A stretch of DNA of 39,546 nt from Pleionea sp052032335 (GTDB taxonomy: Bacteria > Pseudomonadota > Gammaproteobacteria > Enterobacterales > Kangiellaceae). Location of the stretch: assembly GCA_052032335.1 (NCBI GenBank), contig JBPEWV010000208.1:1-39546 (forward strand). The letters are read 5' to 3'. Every line of letters begins with the position of its first letter. The stretch's first letter is position 1. The position numbers were made by a program, and so were the translations under genes. The notes under the pieces are model-generated. The model was not told the origin of the DNA and searched no databases. It saw only the letters and a list, made by a program, of their open reading frames with translations. Positions 9,558 to 18,012 of the stretch are shown here, in pieces.

Positions 9558-11708
9558 ATGCATAAGCGATTATTAGTAAGTGCTGCTTCGTATTTTTTTT
9601 GTGCATCAGTTATGGCAGTGCCAATCGAAAAAAATAACGAAGTGAGTGAGTCAAATCATGACACCTTAAGAATGAAGTCTCTCATCCCAATTGAAGAACC
9701 CTGCCCAATGCAAAAGCAAGGTCGTTTAGCAAAAATCCCGGTTCCGACTGACGACTGTGATGGCGGAGGCGGTGGGCCTACAGGCCCTTATCGTGCACCC
9801 AGCACTCCCGGTCAGATTGAATATGATGCTTATACCTTCGGCGACAACCGAATTAGTTGGAGTTCGAGTAATGGTTATAATTACCCCGTGACTTACCGCT
9901 TAGAAGAGCAGCGAAACAATGGGACATGGTCGCAAATTTACTCCGGATCTAGAACCTATTTAACAGTAAGCAACAAGTCGAATGGTAATTATCGATATCG
10001 CGTTAGGGGATGTAATAGCAAAGGATGCAGTTCGTATCGCACCGGCTTGACCATGAAGGTCAGTCGAGTCACTGAACCAAACTATTCACAGTTGTATCCT
10101 GGGCTGGAGAGCTCAAGAAATGGTGACTCTAACTTCAGGTTATCGAATACCGGTTTTGCCGATGTTTCTCGACCCGAGGTCAATAGTGCAGTGATGAAAT
10201 CATCGTCTTCCGCTCGTACTTCTTCTAGTCAACCTTTTAACCTGGGTGTCGGTTTCAAAATGACTGAAGGTCGGTACGCACCAGAAGATATCTGCATGCG
10301 AACTGAGGACCTGTATGTTCAAGAAGAACCGTTGCTAAGTGATTCGTTGGATTTTTATCAAATCGAAACATCAGAAGATCTCTACCAGAAAATGGAAATG
10401 GATATTTCGGCCGATATGTCGATGTCCATTGGAGCGTTTTCTGCACAAGCTGAAGGAACCTATAAATTATTTCGTGAAACCGAAATGTCGCGAGACTTCT
10501 CTCGAGTACTGGTAAAGTGGGAGCGAAAAGGCAAAAAACTCTCATTGCGCTCGAGCTCGCCAAGACAACTTAAATCTTACTACGTTACCAATTATTTGAA
10601 TCCGAATGATTCAAACACTACAACTGAAACGCACTTTAGAAATCTCTGCGGTGACAAATACGTCAGCTCTGTAGTAACTGGCGCTCGTGCTTTTATTCTT
10701 TTAGAAATTCGTAATAAGAATATAAAGACAACTGAAATGGAAGATATTTCTTACGAAGCGCAAGCAAAATTTGGTGAGATAGTTGACGCTAACTCTAGCG
10801 GTACCATCAGCAATGAAACGAAGCAGTTCTTCCAGGAAAACGAAATCAAATTAAAGGTGCTTACACTGGGCGGCAACTCACAATCGGCTGATATACGCAG
10901 TATCAGTCTAGAAAGTGTGCGCAGCTATTTGTACAACTTTATCGATCGGGTTGATGAAAGTGGCTATGTGGCACTTCAGAAAGAACTGAGCTTTTATCCG
11001 GTACCGACACAGTACAGCCATTTATCACACTATCAGGTTTTCAAAGACTATCGACCAACTCAGCGTCAACTCGCTCGATGGATAGCGTTTGATAATCAAG
11101 TTCATGGTCGGTGTGTTAATTTGAAAGATGTTGATGCACAAATTGGTGCGTCCAAGTACAAAAATCGCTGTCACAATGCAAAAATAAACTTTGGTGATCA
11201 GGTTAAGCGATGTGCTTTCGGACAAGAGTGGGGAAGCTGTGTCAACCCATCCAGTACCAGTTTGTTGAGTAACTATTATAACAATATTCCTACCTTATAC
11301 AGTGTTGCTTCTACGGAATATAAAACGTCAACCATACCTTACTTTTACGTCGACAATTGTGGAGCCTTCTGTTCTGGTCGATCGGGAACCCGAACCGCGA
11401 AAGTGTGCTTGACCAACAATGAGTGTCTGGTTGATACCAGTGAACAATTTACTCAGGTTTATAATAATGCACTGTACAATCATGGCAATCGGGCGCCAGC
11501 GGGTGCTCATGTGCGTGTCGATCGTTCGAACTCACCGAGAGACGGCAGTGCATCGCAAGCAATCGTACCCGACCCAGATAGAACTCGGTGTTTAAAGACA
11601 TCGATTACTGTGAAAAGTAAAGGTTGGTGGGGCGGCGGCGCTTGGTACGAAGGTGACCAGACCATTCATGGACGATGCCCGGTACAAGAATATTATCAGC
11701 TTCCGTAA
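9558..11708 (+). CDS. secreted protein with fibronectin-III-like module and MACPF-like segment
   Basis: A signal peptide (1-20, ending VMA) precedes a linker with a Gly run (69-73). Residues about 80-170 look like a fibronectin-III-like module ending in GCNSKGCSS (151-159). Residues about 225-470 resemble the MACPF/CDC pore-forming fold: an amphipathic stretch with MDISADMSMSIGAFSAQAEG (281-300), a block FRNLCGDKYVSSVVTGA (360-376) in the position of the family motif F-x3-YGTHY-x6-GG, an AQAKFGE segment (401-407), and LTLGG (436-440). The Tyr-Gly-Thr-His core is changed to Cys-Gly-Asp-Lys. The C-terminal 200 residues hold many cysteines and are not recognised. A CGGAGA Shine-Dalgarno precedes the ATG and a strong terminator follows. 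The pore-forming role is inference. Confidence 0.55.
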   Translation: MHKRLLVSAASYFFCASVMAVPIEKNNEVSESNHDTLRMKSLIPIEEPCPMQKQGRLAKIPVPTDDCDGGGGGPTGPYRAPSTPGQIEYDAYTFGDNRISWSSSNGYNYPVTYRLEEQRNNGTWSQIYSGSRTYLTVSNKSNGNYRYRVRGCNSKGCSSYRTGLTMKVSRVTEPNYSQLYPGLESSRNGDSNFRLSNTGFADVSRPEVNSAVMKSSSSARTSSSQPFNLGVGFKMTEGRYAPEDICMRTEDLYVQEEPLLSDSLDFYQIETSEDLYQKMEMDISADMSMSIGAFSAQAEGTYKLFRETEMSRDFSRVLVKWERKGKKLSLRSSSPRQLKSYYVTNYLNPNDSNTTTETHFRNLCGDKYVSSVVTGARAFILLEIRNKNIKTTEMEDISYEAQAKFGEIVDANSSGTISNETKQFFQENEIKLKVLTLGGNSQSADIRSISLESVRSYLYNFIDRVDESGYVALQKELSFYPVPTQYSHLSHYQVFKDYRPTQRQLARWIAFDNQVHGRCVNLKDVDAQIGASKYKNRCHNAKINFGDQVKRCAFGQEWGSCVNPSSTSLLSNYYNNIPTLYSVASTEYKTSTIPYFYVDNCGAFCSGRSGTRTAKVCLTNNECLVDTSEQFTQVYNNALYNHGNRAPAGAHVRVDRSNSPRDGSASQAIVPDPDRTRCLKTSITVKSKGWWGGGAWYEGDQTIHGRCPVQEYYQLP

Positions 11709-11723
11709 ATCAACATTTGAACT

Positions 11724-11765
11724 CAACAATAACGACCTTCTAGCATGGGTCGTTATTGTTGTTTT
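11724..11765 (+). terminator. strong Rho-independent terminator
   Basis: A perfect 14-bp stem (11724-11737 with 11748-11761) around a 10-base loop is followed by TTTTAAT. It ends the MACPF-like gene and overlaps the last bases of the receiver gene on the other strand. Confidence 0.85.
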
Positions 11766-12246
11766 AATGATTTGCTGCGTGTTGAGACGACGTTTTTGAC
11801 TTTCTGGCGCGAGCCTTTACGCATAAGCGCTCGTTAAATTGCGCCGAATCAATAATAAGTTGCGTTGCCTTTTCCGTATTCATTGGAACAATCAACCATC
11901 CGACCAGAATCGCCAATTCGTCAATAAAGTTGGGGTGGCTTGCCAGAAGCGAGATTCCGGGCTGTGCACTGACACCAAAACAAACACTCTTTTTTTGATG
12001 CTCGCTTTCGACGATCTGGTGTAGAAATTCGAGACCGGATATTCCGCCTTTTCCATCGGGCTCGAGGTTTACCAATATGGCGTTAAACGGCTCAGTTGCC
12101 AGTCGGCGAGTGGCATCACTAGCCGAGTTGCATATCGTGACATTGCAACCGCTCAACAAAAGGCTCTCTTCGATCTTGTAGCTAATATCGATGCCGTAAG
12201 ACTGAATGATCAATACGTTTAATGCGCTGCTCAAATCCGATCCCAA
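11764..12246 (-). CDS. degenerate receiver-domain protein
   Basis: The first 130 residues match the alternating beta/alpha plan of a CheY-like receiver (VLIIQSYG, FNAILVNLEPDG, GVSAQPG, VGWLIVPMN). The residues needed for phosphorylation are missing: Gln15-Ser16 stand where the acidic pair belongs, Asn60 stands at the phospho-acceptor Asp, and Val120 stands before Pro121 where the conserved Lys should be. About 25 basic C-terminal residues follow with no output domain. It probably acts, if at all, as a phosphorylation-independent binding partner. It has no adjacent kinase and is not clearly in an operon. Confidence 0.6.
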   Translation of the reverse strand: MGSDLSSALNVLIIQSYGIDISYKIEESLLLSGCNVTICNSASDATRRLATEPFNAILVNLEPDGKGGISGLEFLHQIVESEHQKKSVCFGVSAQPGISLLASHPNFIDELAILVGWLIVPMNTEKATQLIIDSAQFNERLCVKARARKSKTSSQHAANH

Positions 12247-12431
12247 TTACTGCCTATACATAAGAGTCAGTTTAGACCCCGACCGCAGATTTTCCGCAGG
12301 CTTACATCGAATTAGGACAATGGCTTACAAATTTATTTCGGATAGGTGCGACAAGGTCATTATCTATTATATAAAATCACTCTTTTGAGATTGAATGGCG
12401 ATAAAGCTACTGAGCTGTTTTGCCGAGGCGA

Positions 12432-13013
12432 TTATTTAACAGCCTTTTTAAACCGTCCTTTCCATCGTCCGACTATGTCATCGAGCACCGACTCGAGCGG
12501 TTTTAATGCACCCATGTGGCAGCCTTCTTCCACCACCGCTCGAAAAGACTTGTTGTCTTGCGCAATAGCGACCTGATACCGAACGCTATCGGTTTTTTGA
12601 TAACGACAACTGTTGCGTGGCGTCTGTACCATCGCAAACTCTCTGCTTTGCAGCATATCCCTGAGCGCTTGTCGGGTGTATTGGGTAAGAATGAATGAAT
12701 GCTTGCCCTTTTCTTTGACAAAAGCGACGCCTTCATAGTCGGCCGAAAAGTCAGGATGAATCGAAAGTTTGTAAATGGGACAACCGATGCCGCAACCCAG
12801 TGCAATTACCTTCATTGCAAAGGGTTGTTCAAAGTTAAATGACGCAATGGGCGTTTGATGGATGATATCTGGTTTGGGGTTTGGGTAGTTGCTATTGGTT
12901 GCTATCGGTTCAACCGTTTGTTTTCGCGATGCCGATTGTTCTTGTGTTGCCGAACACGCTGACATCAAAAGCAGGACGAAAACCAAAAAAAAACTATTTG
13001 TCAGTTGCATCAT
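12432..13013 (-). CDS. lipoprotein with DUF6438-like domain
   Basis: The N-terminus is a lipoprotein signal (lipobox MSAC, Cys at about residue 20), with Ser at +2, which favours outer-membrane sorting. The mature part contains GCGIGCPIYKLSIHPD and YEGVAFVKEKGKH, matching the Cys-x-Gly-x-Cys-Pro-x-Tyr and YEG pattern of DUF6438. The C-terminal part has two further Cys (NSCRY and EEGCHMG). The function of the family is unknown. A coding region on the opposite strand here is only a shadow. Confidence 0.75.
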   Translation of the reverse strand: MMQLTNSFFLVFVLLLMSACSATQEQSASRKQTVEPIATNSNYPNPKPDIIHQTPIASFNFEQPFAMKVIALGCGIGCPIYKLSIHPDFSADYEGVAFVKEKGKHSFILTQYTRQALRDMLQSREFAMVQTPRNSCRYQKTDSVRYQVAIAQDNKSFRAVVEEGCHMGALKPLESVLDDIVGRWKGRFKKAVK

Positions 13014-13121
13014 GTAAACCTCTAAAATTTTCTATCAGCTTAATCAGGTTTGCTCGGTGAGTCAAAAGCGAATGATGGTTAATAGTAGAAGGTTAACCAG
13101 ACAAGATTAATTAGGAAAGAC

Positions 13122-13156
13122 GAAAAAAGAAAAAGGGTCAGAATGAGCTGACCCTT
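13122..13156 (-). terminator. Rho-independent terminator of the BsuPI-domain gene
   Basis: Arms 13133-13141 and 13148-13156 pair perfectly over 9 bases around a 6-base loop. On the minus strand the stem is followed by TTTCTTTTTTCG. It lies about 30 bases after the stop of the gene at 13184-14161. Confidence 0.75.
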
Positions 13157-13183
13157 CGGTAATACGTGTTACGCACCAGTCAA

Positions 13184-14161
13184 TTAATACGTCATGCGCT
13201 GGTCGATATAAAGAGGTGACTCTGCTGCGAAGTAAGTGGTGGTAAATGCGCTTGCACCGGGCTTGTTACTGCCAGCCAATTCGATGCGGATGGTGTAGGT
13301 ACCAACGTCCAGCGTATTACCCTGAAAGTCTTTTAGTGAAACTTCGCCACCAAAAGTTTTGCTGTCTCCTGCTGCAATGTCGATTTCCTGGATTGCCATT
13401 AAAAATCGTTTGTTAGCTGACCAGCGGTTAACGATCTCACCCTGACTGTTCAGTAATTCGATATCGAACAATTTAGAAGAGTTAAAGGTAAAGGTCTGTG
13501 ACGAGGCAGTGTGGTTCTTAAGTGTCAAAAACGCCGAGATGCTGTCTTGTTGATTCGTCAAAATTTGACCGGCTGGAAACTGTGCGATCACTTCAATACC
13601 ATGAAATTTTGGGTATTCTACTCCAGCAATAGTGGCATCAACTAATTGAGTCCAAACTGGACCGGCAATGCTTTGTTCAGCGTATTTAACCAAACCTATT
13701 TCGGGTGCGAAAATAGCCGTGCTCAAACCAACGTCGGCACAATGACCGGAAAAACTTAATTCGACTGCGTCAGAAAACTGTCCAGCAACCGAAGAAACCG
13801 AAACGTTTTTCGATGTAATAGTGGCTTGAGAAACACAATCATCCACCGAGACGTTATAACTGGTACCGACTGAGTCATTAAAATCAACCAACAGTTCCGA
13901 TCGTCCTTCAGATGTATACCAACCAATTTGTTCGCTGTTTTCAGAAGTCCAAATCCACTGGTTATCTTTACCGAGGTAAGAGCTGAACTTCTTCCAGTTG
14001 CTGCCATAGGTGTCTACTATTTCGACGGTAATTCTGGAACCATCCGGTTTTGCGAACGTTTTGTGATCCGTTTCTGACAGTGTGATAAAACTGTTTGCCA
14101 ACGTTGCACAACTGGTTAGTGCAATCGTGCCCAAAGCAAGAAGATTGGTTAAGCCTTTCAT
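13184..14161 (-). CDS. exported protein with BsuPI-type (proteinase-inhibitor) domain
   Basis: A signal peptide (residues 1-22, ending LANS) leads to a domain of about 170 unrecognised residues, followed by a beta-sandwich at about 205-310. That region matches the BsuPI fold: ISAFLTLKNHTASSQTFTFNSSKLFDIELL-type strands, WSANKRFLMAIQEIDIAAGDS, and DVGTYTIRIEL near the end. BsuPI is known as an intracellular proteinase inhibitor in Bacillus; in exported gammaproteobacterial proteins the domain has no proven role. The gene is single, with its own terminator. Confidence 0.7.
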   Translation of the reverse strand: MKGLTNLLALGTIALTSCATLANSFITLSETDHKTFAKPDGSRITVEIVDTYGSNWKKFSSYLGKDNQWIWTSENSEQIGWYTSEGRSELLVDFNDSVGTSYNVSVDDCVSQATITSKNVSVSSVAGQFSDAVELSFSGHCADVGLSTAIFAPEIGLVKYAEQSIAGPVWTQLVDATIAGVEYPKFHGIEVIAQFPAGQILTNQQDSISAFLTLKNHTASSQTFTFNSSKLFDIELLNSQGEIVNRWSANKRFLMAIQEIDIAAGDSKTFGGEVSLKDFQGNTLDVGTYTIRIELAGSNKPGASAFTTTYFAAESPLYIDQRMTY

Positions 14162-14717
14162 GGTGTTACTCCTGTAAAATTTTGACTGGAATGTCTTTCG
14201 ACGGCGTAATTATTGGTAATTTTATTCACTGCTCAACCTATTTAAATTGTTTTTTCGGATTAGAAAAACTAATCGGTTGGCGTGCCGGGTAGAAGCACAA
14301 AGGCTTTCAAGGGAATGTGAAAAAAATGTGACAATCACAAAAAATTAAAAATTATTTTGATTTGAGATTGAGAAAGAAAGGCTGCTCTCAAAATATGTGA
14401 ATATTACCGCTGAAAAGCTTGCAGTTAAAGGATTGGCTAAGGCGTAAGGATTCTTTGGCAAACGAATTTATTTCCACAATAAATAGATGTTTGCTCGCAT
14501 TTTGAACGATAATTATTGGCTCAGTGACTTTTCAAGAAGTAATGTTTTTAAATCAATCTTGTCATAAATAATTATAATCTTGTCACACCTGAGTCATGGC
14601 GGTGTGTATAACCTTTGCTCACTTTGGGAACCCAAATTGGCTGATTCAAAAAATATACATCAATCGTTAAGTCTGGTATTAAAGTCACAGCGAAAAAAAT
14701 AAAACCGGAGTTAAGCG
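14162..14717. other. 556-base divergent intergenic region
   Basis: This AT-rich stretch lies between the divergent BsuPI-domain and amidohydrolase genes and must hold both promoters. A short dyad TGTGACAATCACA (14327-14339) is visible; its 3-base spacer is too short for a normal CRP site. A TATAAT hexamer at 14573-14578 lacks a good -35 box. No coding frame is convincing. Confidence 0.5.
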
Positions 14718-15974
14718 ATGTTAAAAGCAGTATTCGTTGGGTTGGTACTATTGGCATCCCCCGTTTTTGCAAAAACAATTATCCATGCTGGAAATCTGAT
14801 TGATACCGATACTGGCAAAGTGCTGACTGAGCAGTCGATTGTTATTGAAGACGGGACGATCATGGATATTAAATCGGGCTATATGACAGGCGGCTCGATT
14901 ATCGATTTAAAAGATCACACCGTCATGCCGGGTTTGATGGACATGCACACGCATTTAATGAGTGGTGCGACGCCAGACTCTTACACCGAACGTTTTTTTC
15001 ATGAACAATCCTTTTTTGCCATTCGCGCTGTAGTCAATGCGGAAAAAACCTTGATGGCGGGGTTTACCACGATCAGAGATTTGGGCAGTGATCCTAAGGT
15101 GACGCGCGAACTGGACAGAGCGATCGATAAACAACTTATTCCTGGCCCACGAATTTACAATGCCGGAAAAAGTATCGCCACTACTGGCGGTCACGCCGAT
15201 CCAACCAACGGATTGCACATTGACATGATGAAAAACCCGGGGCCCAAAGAAGGTGTTATCAATGGCCGTGAAGAAGCCTTTAAAGCGGTACGCCAGCGTT
15301 ACAAAGAAGGCAGTGATGTGATTAAGCTGACGGTCACCGGCGGTGTTTTGAGTTTGGCAAAAAGTGGTGATAATCCGCAGTTTACCCGCGACGAACTCGA
15401 AGCGGTGGTGGAAGCGGCTAAAGACTACGATTTTACCATTGCGGTTCACGCTCACGGCGCTGAAGGAATGAAACGGGCGATAAAAGCAGGCGTGCATTCG
15501 GTTGAGCATGGCACCTATATGGACGATGAAGCGATGCGACTGATGAAAAAAAATGGAACCTATTACGTGCCAACGATTTCTGCCGGCAAGTGGGTCGCAG
15601 AAAAAGCAGAAACCTATCCGGCGGTTGTGCAACCGAAAGCCAAAGCCGTAGGACCGAAAATACAATCGACGTTTGCTAAAGCCTATAAAAAAGGCGTCAA
15701 AATTGCGTTTGGTACCGATGCTGGTGTTTTCCCGCATGGGTTAAACGGACGGGAATTTGGCTACATGGTTGAAGCAGGCATGACACCAATGGCGGCAATA
15801 TTATCGGCGACTATCGAGTCGGCCAAATTATTGCGGGTTGACGATCAACTTGGATCCATCAAGCCTGGAAAACTGGCTGACATAGTCGCTGTGAAAGGCG
15901 ATCCACTTGACGATATCTCTTTAATGGAAAAGGTAAGCTTTGTTATGAAGCAAGGCGTTGTTTATAAACAATAA
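14718..15974 (+). CDS. exported metal-dependent amidohydrolase (imidazolonepropionase/Xaa-Pro dipeptidase-like)
   Basis: A signal peptide (1-19, ending VFA) precedes a full amidohydrolase domain. Metal ligands are visible as MDMHTHL (near 75-81), a Lys in VIKLTVTGG (near 200) expected to be carboxylated, HAHGAEG (near 240), VEHGTYMDD (near 261) and FGTDAGVF (near 334). The C-terminal ATIESAKLL and GSIKPGKLADIVAVKGDPL close the small domain. Relatives cleave dipeptides or cyclic amides; the substrate cannot be told. The exported location points to peptide or nitrogen scavenging. A GGAG Shine-Dalgarno precedes the ATG. The next gene, a guanine deaminase-like enzyme, is 126 bases downstream. Confidence 0.85.
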   Translation: MLKAVFVGLVLLASPVFAKTIIHAGNLIDTDTGKVLTEQSIVIEDGTIMDIKSGYMTGGSIIDLKDHTVMPGLMDMHTHLMSGATPDSYTERFFHEQSFFAIRAVVNAEKTLMAGFTTIRDLGSDPKVTRELDRAIDKQLIPGPRIYNAGKSIATTGGHADPTNGLHIDMMKNPGPKEGVINGREEAFKAVRQRYKEGSDVIKLTVTGGVLSLAKSGDNPQFTRDELEAVVEAAKDYDFTIAVHAHGAEGMKRAIKAGVHSVEHGTYMDDEAMRLMKKNGTYYVPTISAGKWVAEKAETYPAVVQPKAKAVGPKIQSTFAKAYKKGVKIAFGTDAGVFPHGLNGREFGYMVEAGMTPMAAILSATIESAKLLRVDDQLGSIKPGKLADIVAVKGDPLDDISLMEKVSFVMKQGVVYKQ

Positions 15975-16100
15975 TTGAAGTTTTGACGGAACGCATGGGG
16001 TGAATTGTTTCTGGTCTTTGCCTTTGATTATTTGCGATAATGGTGGTTTGTTTTAAAAAAAGCGGATCATCCACTCCGCAGTCGAATGAAGGTTTAGTGC

Positions 16101-16571
16101 ATGAACGATAAACATTATTTACAACGCGCGGTCGAATTAGCAGCAACGCATTCAGCCACTGGCGATAACGGCCCGTTCGGTGCCGTGATTGTTAAAGACG
16201 GCGAAGTTGTCGCCGAAGGATGGAATCAAGTGGTGTCGTCGAAAGATCCAACCGCACACGCTGAAGTGGTTGCGATACGCCGTGCCTGCGAAGCGCTGGA
16301 GACCAATGAGCTGCAAGGTGCGACTTTGTATTCGTCCTGTGAACCCTGCCCCATGTGTTTCTCCGCCGCAGTGTGGTCCAGGGTTGACCGTGTGGTTTAC
16401 GCCGAAACACGACAAGGTGCTGCTAGAATTGGCTTCGATGACGAAGTGTTGTATCAGGCAATTGAAAATATGGCGGAGCAAAAGTTGGTGCCATGTGAAC
16501 ATCAGCCACTGGAAGAAGCGACGCGGGTGTTCGATGCCTGGTTAAACAATGAAAAACGTATCCACTATTAA
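16101..16571 (+). CDS. guaD: guanine deaminase-like nucleobase deaminase (CDA fold)
   Basis: The 156-residue protein fits the cytidine-deaminase-fold guanine deaminase of the Bacillus GuaD type, of the same length. The zinc site is complete: His53 and proton-shuttle Glu55 in TAHAEVVAIR, and Cys83 and Cys86 in SSCEPCPMC. The GPFGAVIVKDGEVVAEG segment (24-40) and the C-terminal FDAWLN region also fit. The expected reaction is guanine to xanthine; a tRNA-adenosine or other nucleobase substrate is less likely because of the GuaD-like C-terminus. Confidence 0.78.
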   Translation: MNDKHYLQRAVELAATHSATGDNGPFGAVIVKDGEVVAEGWNQVVSSKDPTAHAEVVAIRRACEALETNELQGATLYSSCEPCPMCFSAAVWSRVDRVVYAETRQGAARIGFDDEVLYQAIENMAEQKLVPCEHQPLEEATRVFDAWLNNEKRIHY

Positions 16572-16597
16572 GTCGCAAATGTAAAAACTCGATGCAT

Positions 16598-16626
16598 AAA
16601 AAAGCCGCCCTTGGGCAGTGGGCGGC
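16598..16626 (-). terminator. Rho-independent terminator of the EamA transporter gene
   Basis: A 7-bp GC stem (16604-16610 with 16620-16626) is followed on the minus strand by six T bases. It lies between the convergent deaminase and transporter genes, about 23 bases past the transporter stop. Confidence 0.75.
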
Positions 16627-16648
16627 GAATCAGGAGTCAATAAAAAAA

Positions 16649-17593
16649 CTAAGCATTACACTTTTTGCTTGCAGACTTGGTCGCCTTTTGTCTCGAAGAC
16701 CATCGATACAAACGGCGTAATTTGTCCAAGGGGGTTAATACCAACGCATTGCCAGTTAATACCAGAGAAAATCCGATAATGGTCGAAGTGTGCCAGATGA
16801 AACCTTCGTACAAGGTGCTCAACACCACCGCCACCAAAGGAAACAACACAATCACGTAACTGGCTTTTTCCGGTCCGATGTTTTGGAACAATATAAAATA
16901 ACAGGCGAATGCGATCACTGTTCCAAACACCGATAAGTAAATTAACGATAACCAGTAAGCTGATGTCGTGCCGAGCGTAAACTCGGATCCGTTCACTAAC
17001 GCATAAACGATTAGCGCGACAGTGCCATACAACATGCCCCAGGTGTTGGCTTGTACTACCGAAATGCCCTTTGCTGAGTTGCGCACACTCACCATATTCC
17101 CCAGCGACGCTAATAGAGTTCCTAACAAAGCGAGCGACAGTCCGATAACGGCAGTACCGGTTAAATTAAACACTTTCAGATCTTGCCAGAATAAGGCGAC
17201 AATTCCGAGTACCCCCATCAGAGCGCCGACAATGACCCGGCCTGCAATTGGCTTTCCGAAGAAAATGCGGGTATTAATAATGTTCATCAAAAGCAAGGTC
17301 GAAAAAGCAATCGACGCCATTGCCGACGTTAAATAATTCTGTGCCCAGTACAGAATTAAATAATTAAAACCAAAGTTAAACGCGGCAAGAATGACAATGA
17401 AACCGTGATCGCACCAGGGCAATGTCAGGGGGACATTTCGCCACCAGCAAAATCCCCACATAATTAACGCAGCCAAAGAGAAGCGGTAAATTAATGATAT
17501 TTCGACGGCCACTTCACCAAGCTGGAATTCGATGGCAAACCAGGTGGAACCCCAGATTAAAACGGTTGTGATGTACAGCAGGGCATTCTTCAT
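16649..17593 (-). CDS. EamA-family (drug/metabolite superfamily) inner-membrane transporter
   Basis: Ten hydrophobic segments are spread over 314 residues in two repeats of five, as in EamA transporters. Family signs are WGSTWFAIEF near 15-24, PALIM-region equivalents in the first repeat, and SYVIVLFPLVAVVLSTLYEG near 248-267 in the second. The tail is Lys/Arg-rich and cytoplasmic. Substrates of such proteins are metabolites or drugs and cannot be predicted here. Confidence 0.85.
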   Translation of the reverse strand: MKNALLYITTVLIWGSTWFAIEFQLGEVAVEISLIYRFSLAALIMWGFCWWRNVPLTLPWCDHGFIVILAAFNFGFNYLILYWAQNYLTSAMASIAFSTLLLMNIINTRIFFGKPIAGRVIVGALMGVLGIVALFWQDLKVFNLTGTAVIGLSLALLGTLLASLGNMVSVRNSAKGISVVQANTWGMLYGTVALIVYALVNGSEFTLGTTSAYWLSLIYLSVFGTVIAFACYFILFQNIGPEKASYVIVLFPLVAVVLSTLYEGFIWHTSTIIGFSLVLTGNALVLTPLDKLRRLYRWSSRQKATKSASKKCNA

Positions 17594-18012
17594 TGGTGGG
17601 TCTGTTTGGTTTTCAGTGATTCAAAGCTGTAGTTTAAAGGATTTCGGGGTCGCTTAGATACCCGGAAAAGGTTATAAGTAATGAGCTATTGTGACGATTC
17701 CCCTTCAATTTCTGTTGGACGGCAGGTTGTCCATTATTGTGTACTCAGCCCTTAAGGCAATAAACGACAGTAAGGGGGACGCAGTGAGGGCGGGTATTAA
17801 ACCGGCCAATACGCCAATTACAGCCGAGTTGAAGCGAAAAAATCTGTCTGAATCATAAATAGCTCGGTTTCTAGCGAGGCGGCAAGCGATCAAGCGAATG
17901 TGAGGCCGTCGCTAAATGGTTTTGGCAATGTCTTACAGATTTTGGTAAGGAGATTTCTGAGCGGGAGCAGATCGATGGCTTTCATCTACGAGATAGGTCT
18001 GGTGCTTTGGTT
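17594..18012. other. 419-base intergenic stretch, mostly empty
   Basis: It holds the EamA promoter region and, at 17705-17893, a reading frame that looks like a gene relic (listed separately). The remaining bases, 17894-18012, show no frame, hairpin or repeat I can support. Confidence 0.5.
17705..17893 (-). pseudogene. possible relic of an FtsX-type ABC permease C-terminus
   Basis: The 62-codon frame contains SAVIGVLAGLIPALTAS followed by ALRAE. This resembles the last membrane helix and tail of MacB/FtsX-like ABC permeases, which end in G-x-L-x-G-L-x-PA-x-x-A-x-x-L-x-P-x-x-ALR-x-E. The conserved Pro-Ile-Glu stretch is altered to LLSFI, no ATP-binding gene is nearby, and the N-terminal residues do not look like a permease. 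I read it as a decayed fragment, but a chance hydrophobic frame cannot be excluded. The plus strand is also open here in one frame. Confidence 0.3.

Noticed and set aside
14327..14339. CRP binding site
   Set aside because: The half-sites TGTGA and TCACA are separated by 3 bases instead of 6.
14955..15737. 260-codon minus-strand frame
   Set aside because: It lies wholly inside the amidohydrolase gene and is low-complexity, Phe/His/Arg-rich antisense sequence with no signal or ribosome site.
17690..17860. plus-strand open frame opposite the FtsX-like relic
   Set aside because: It has a GTG start without a ribosome site and is most simply the antisense of the relic.
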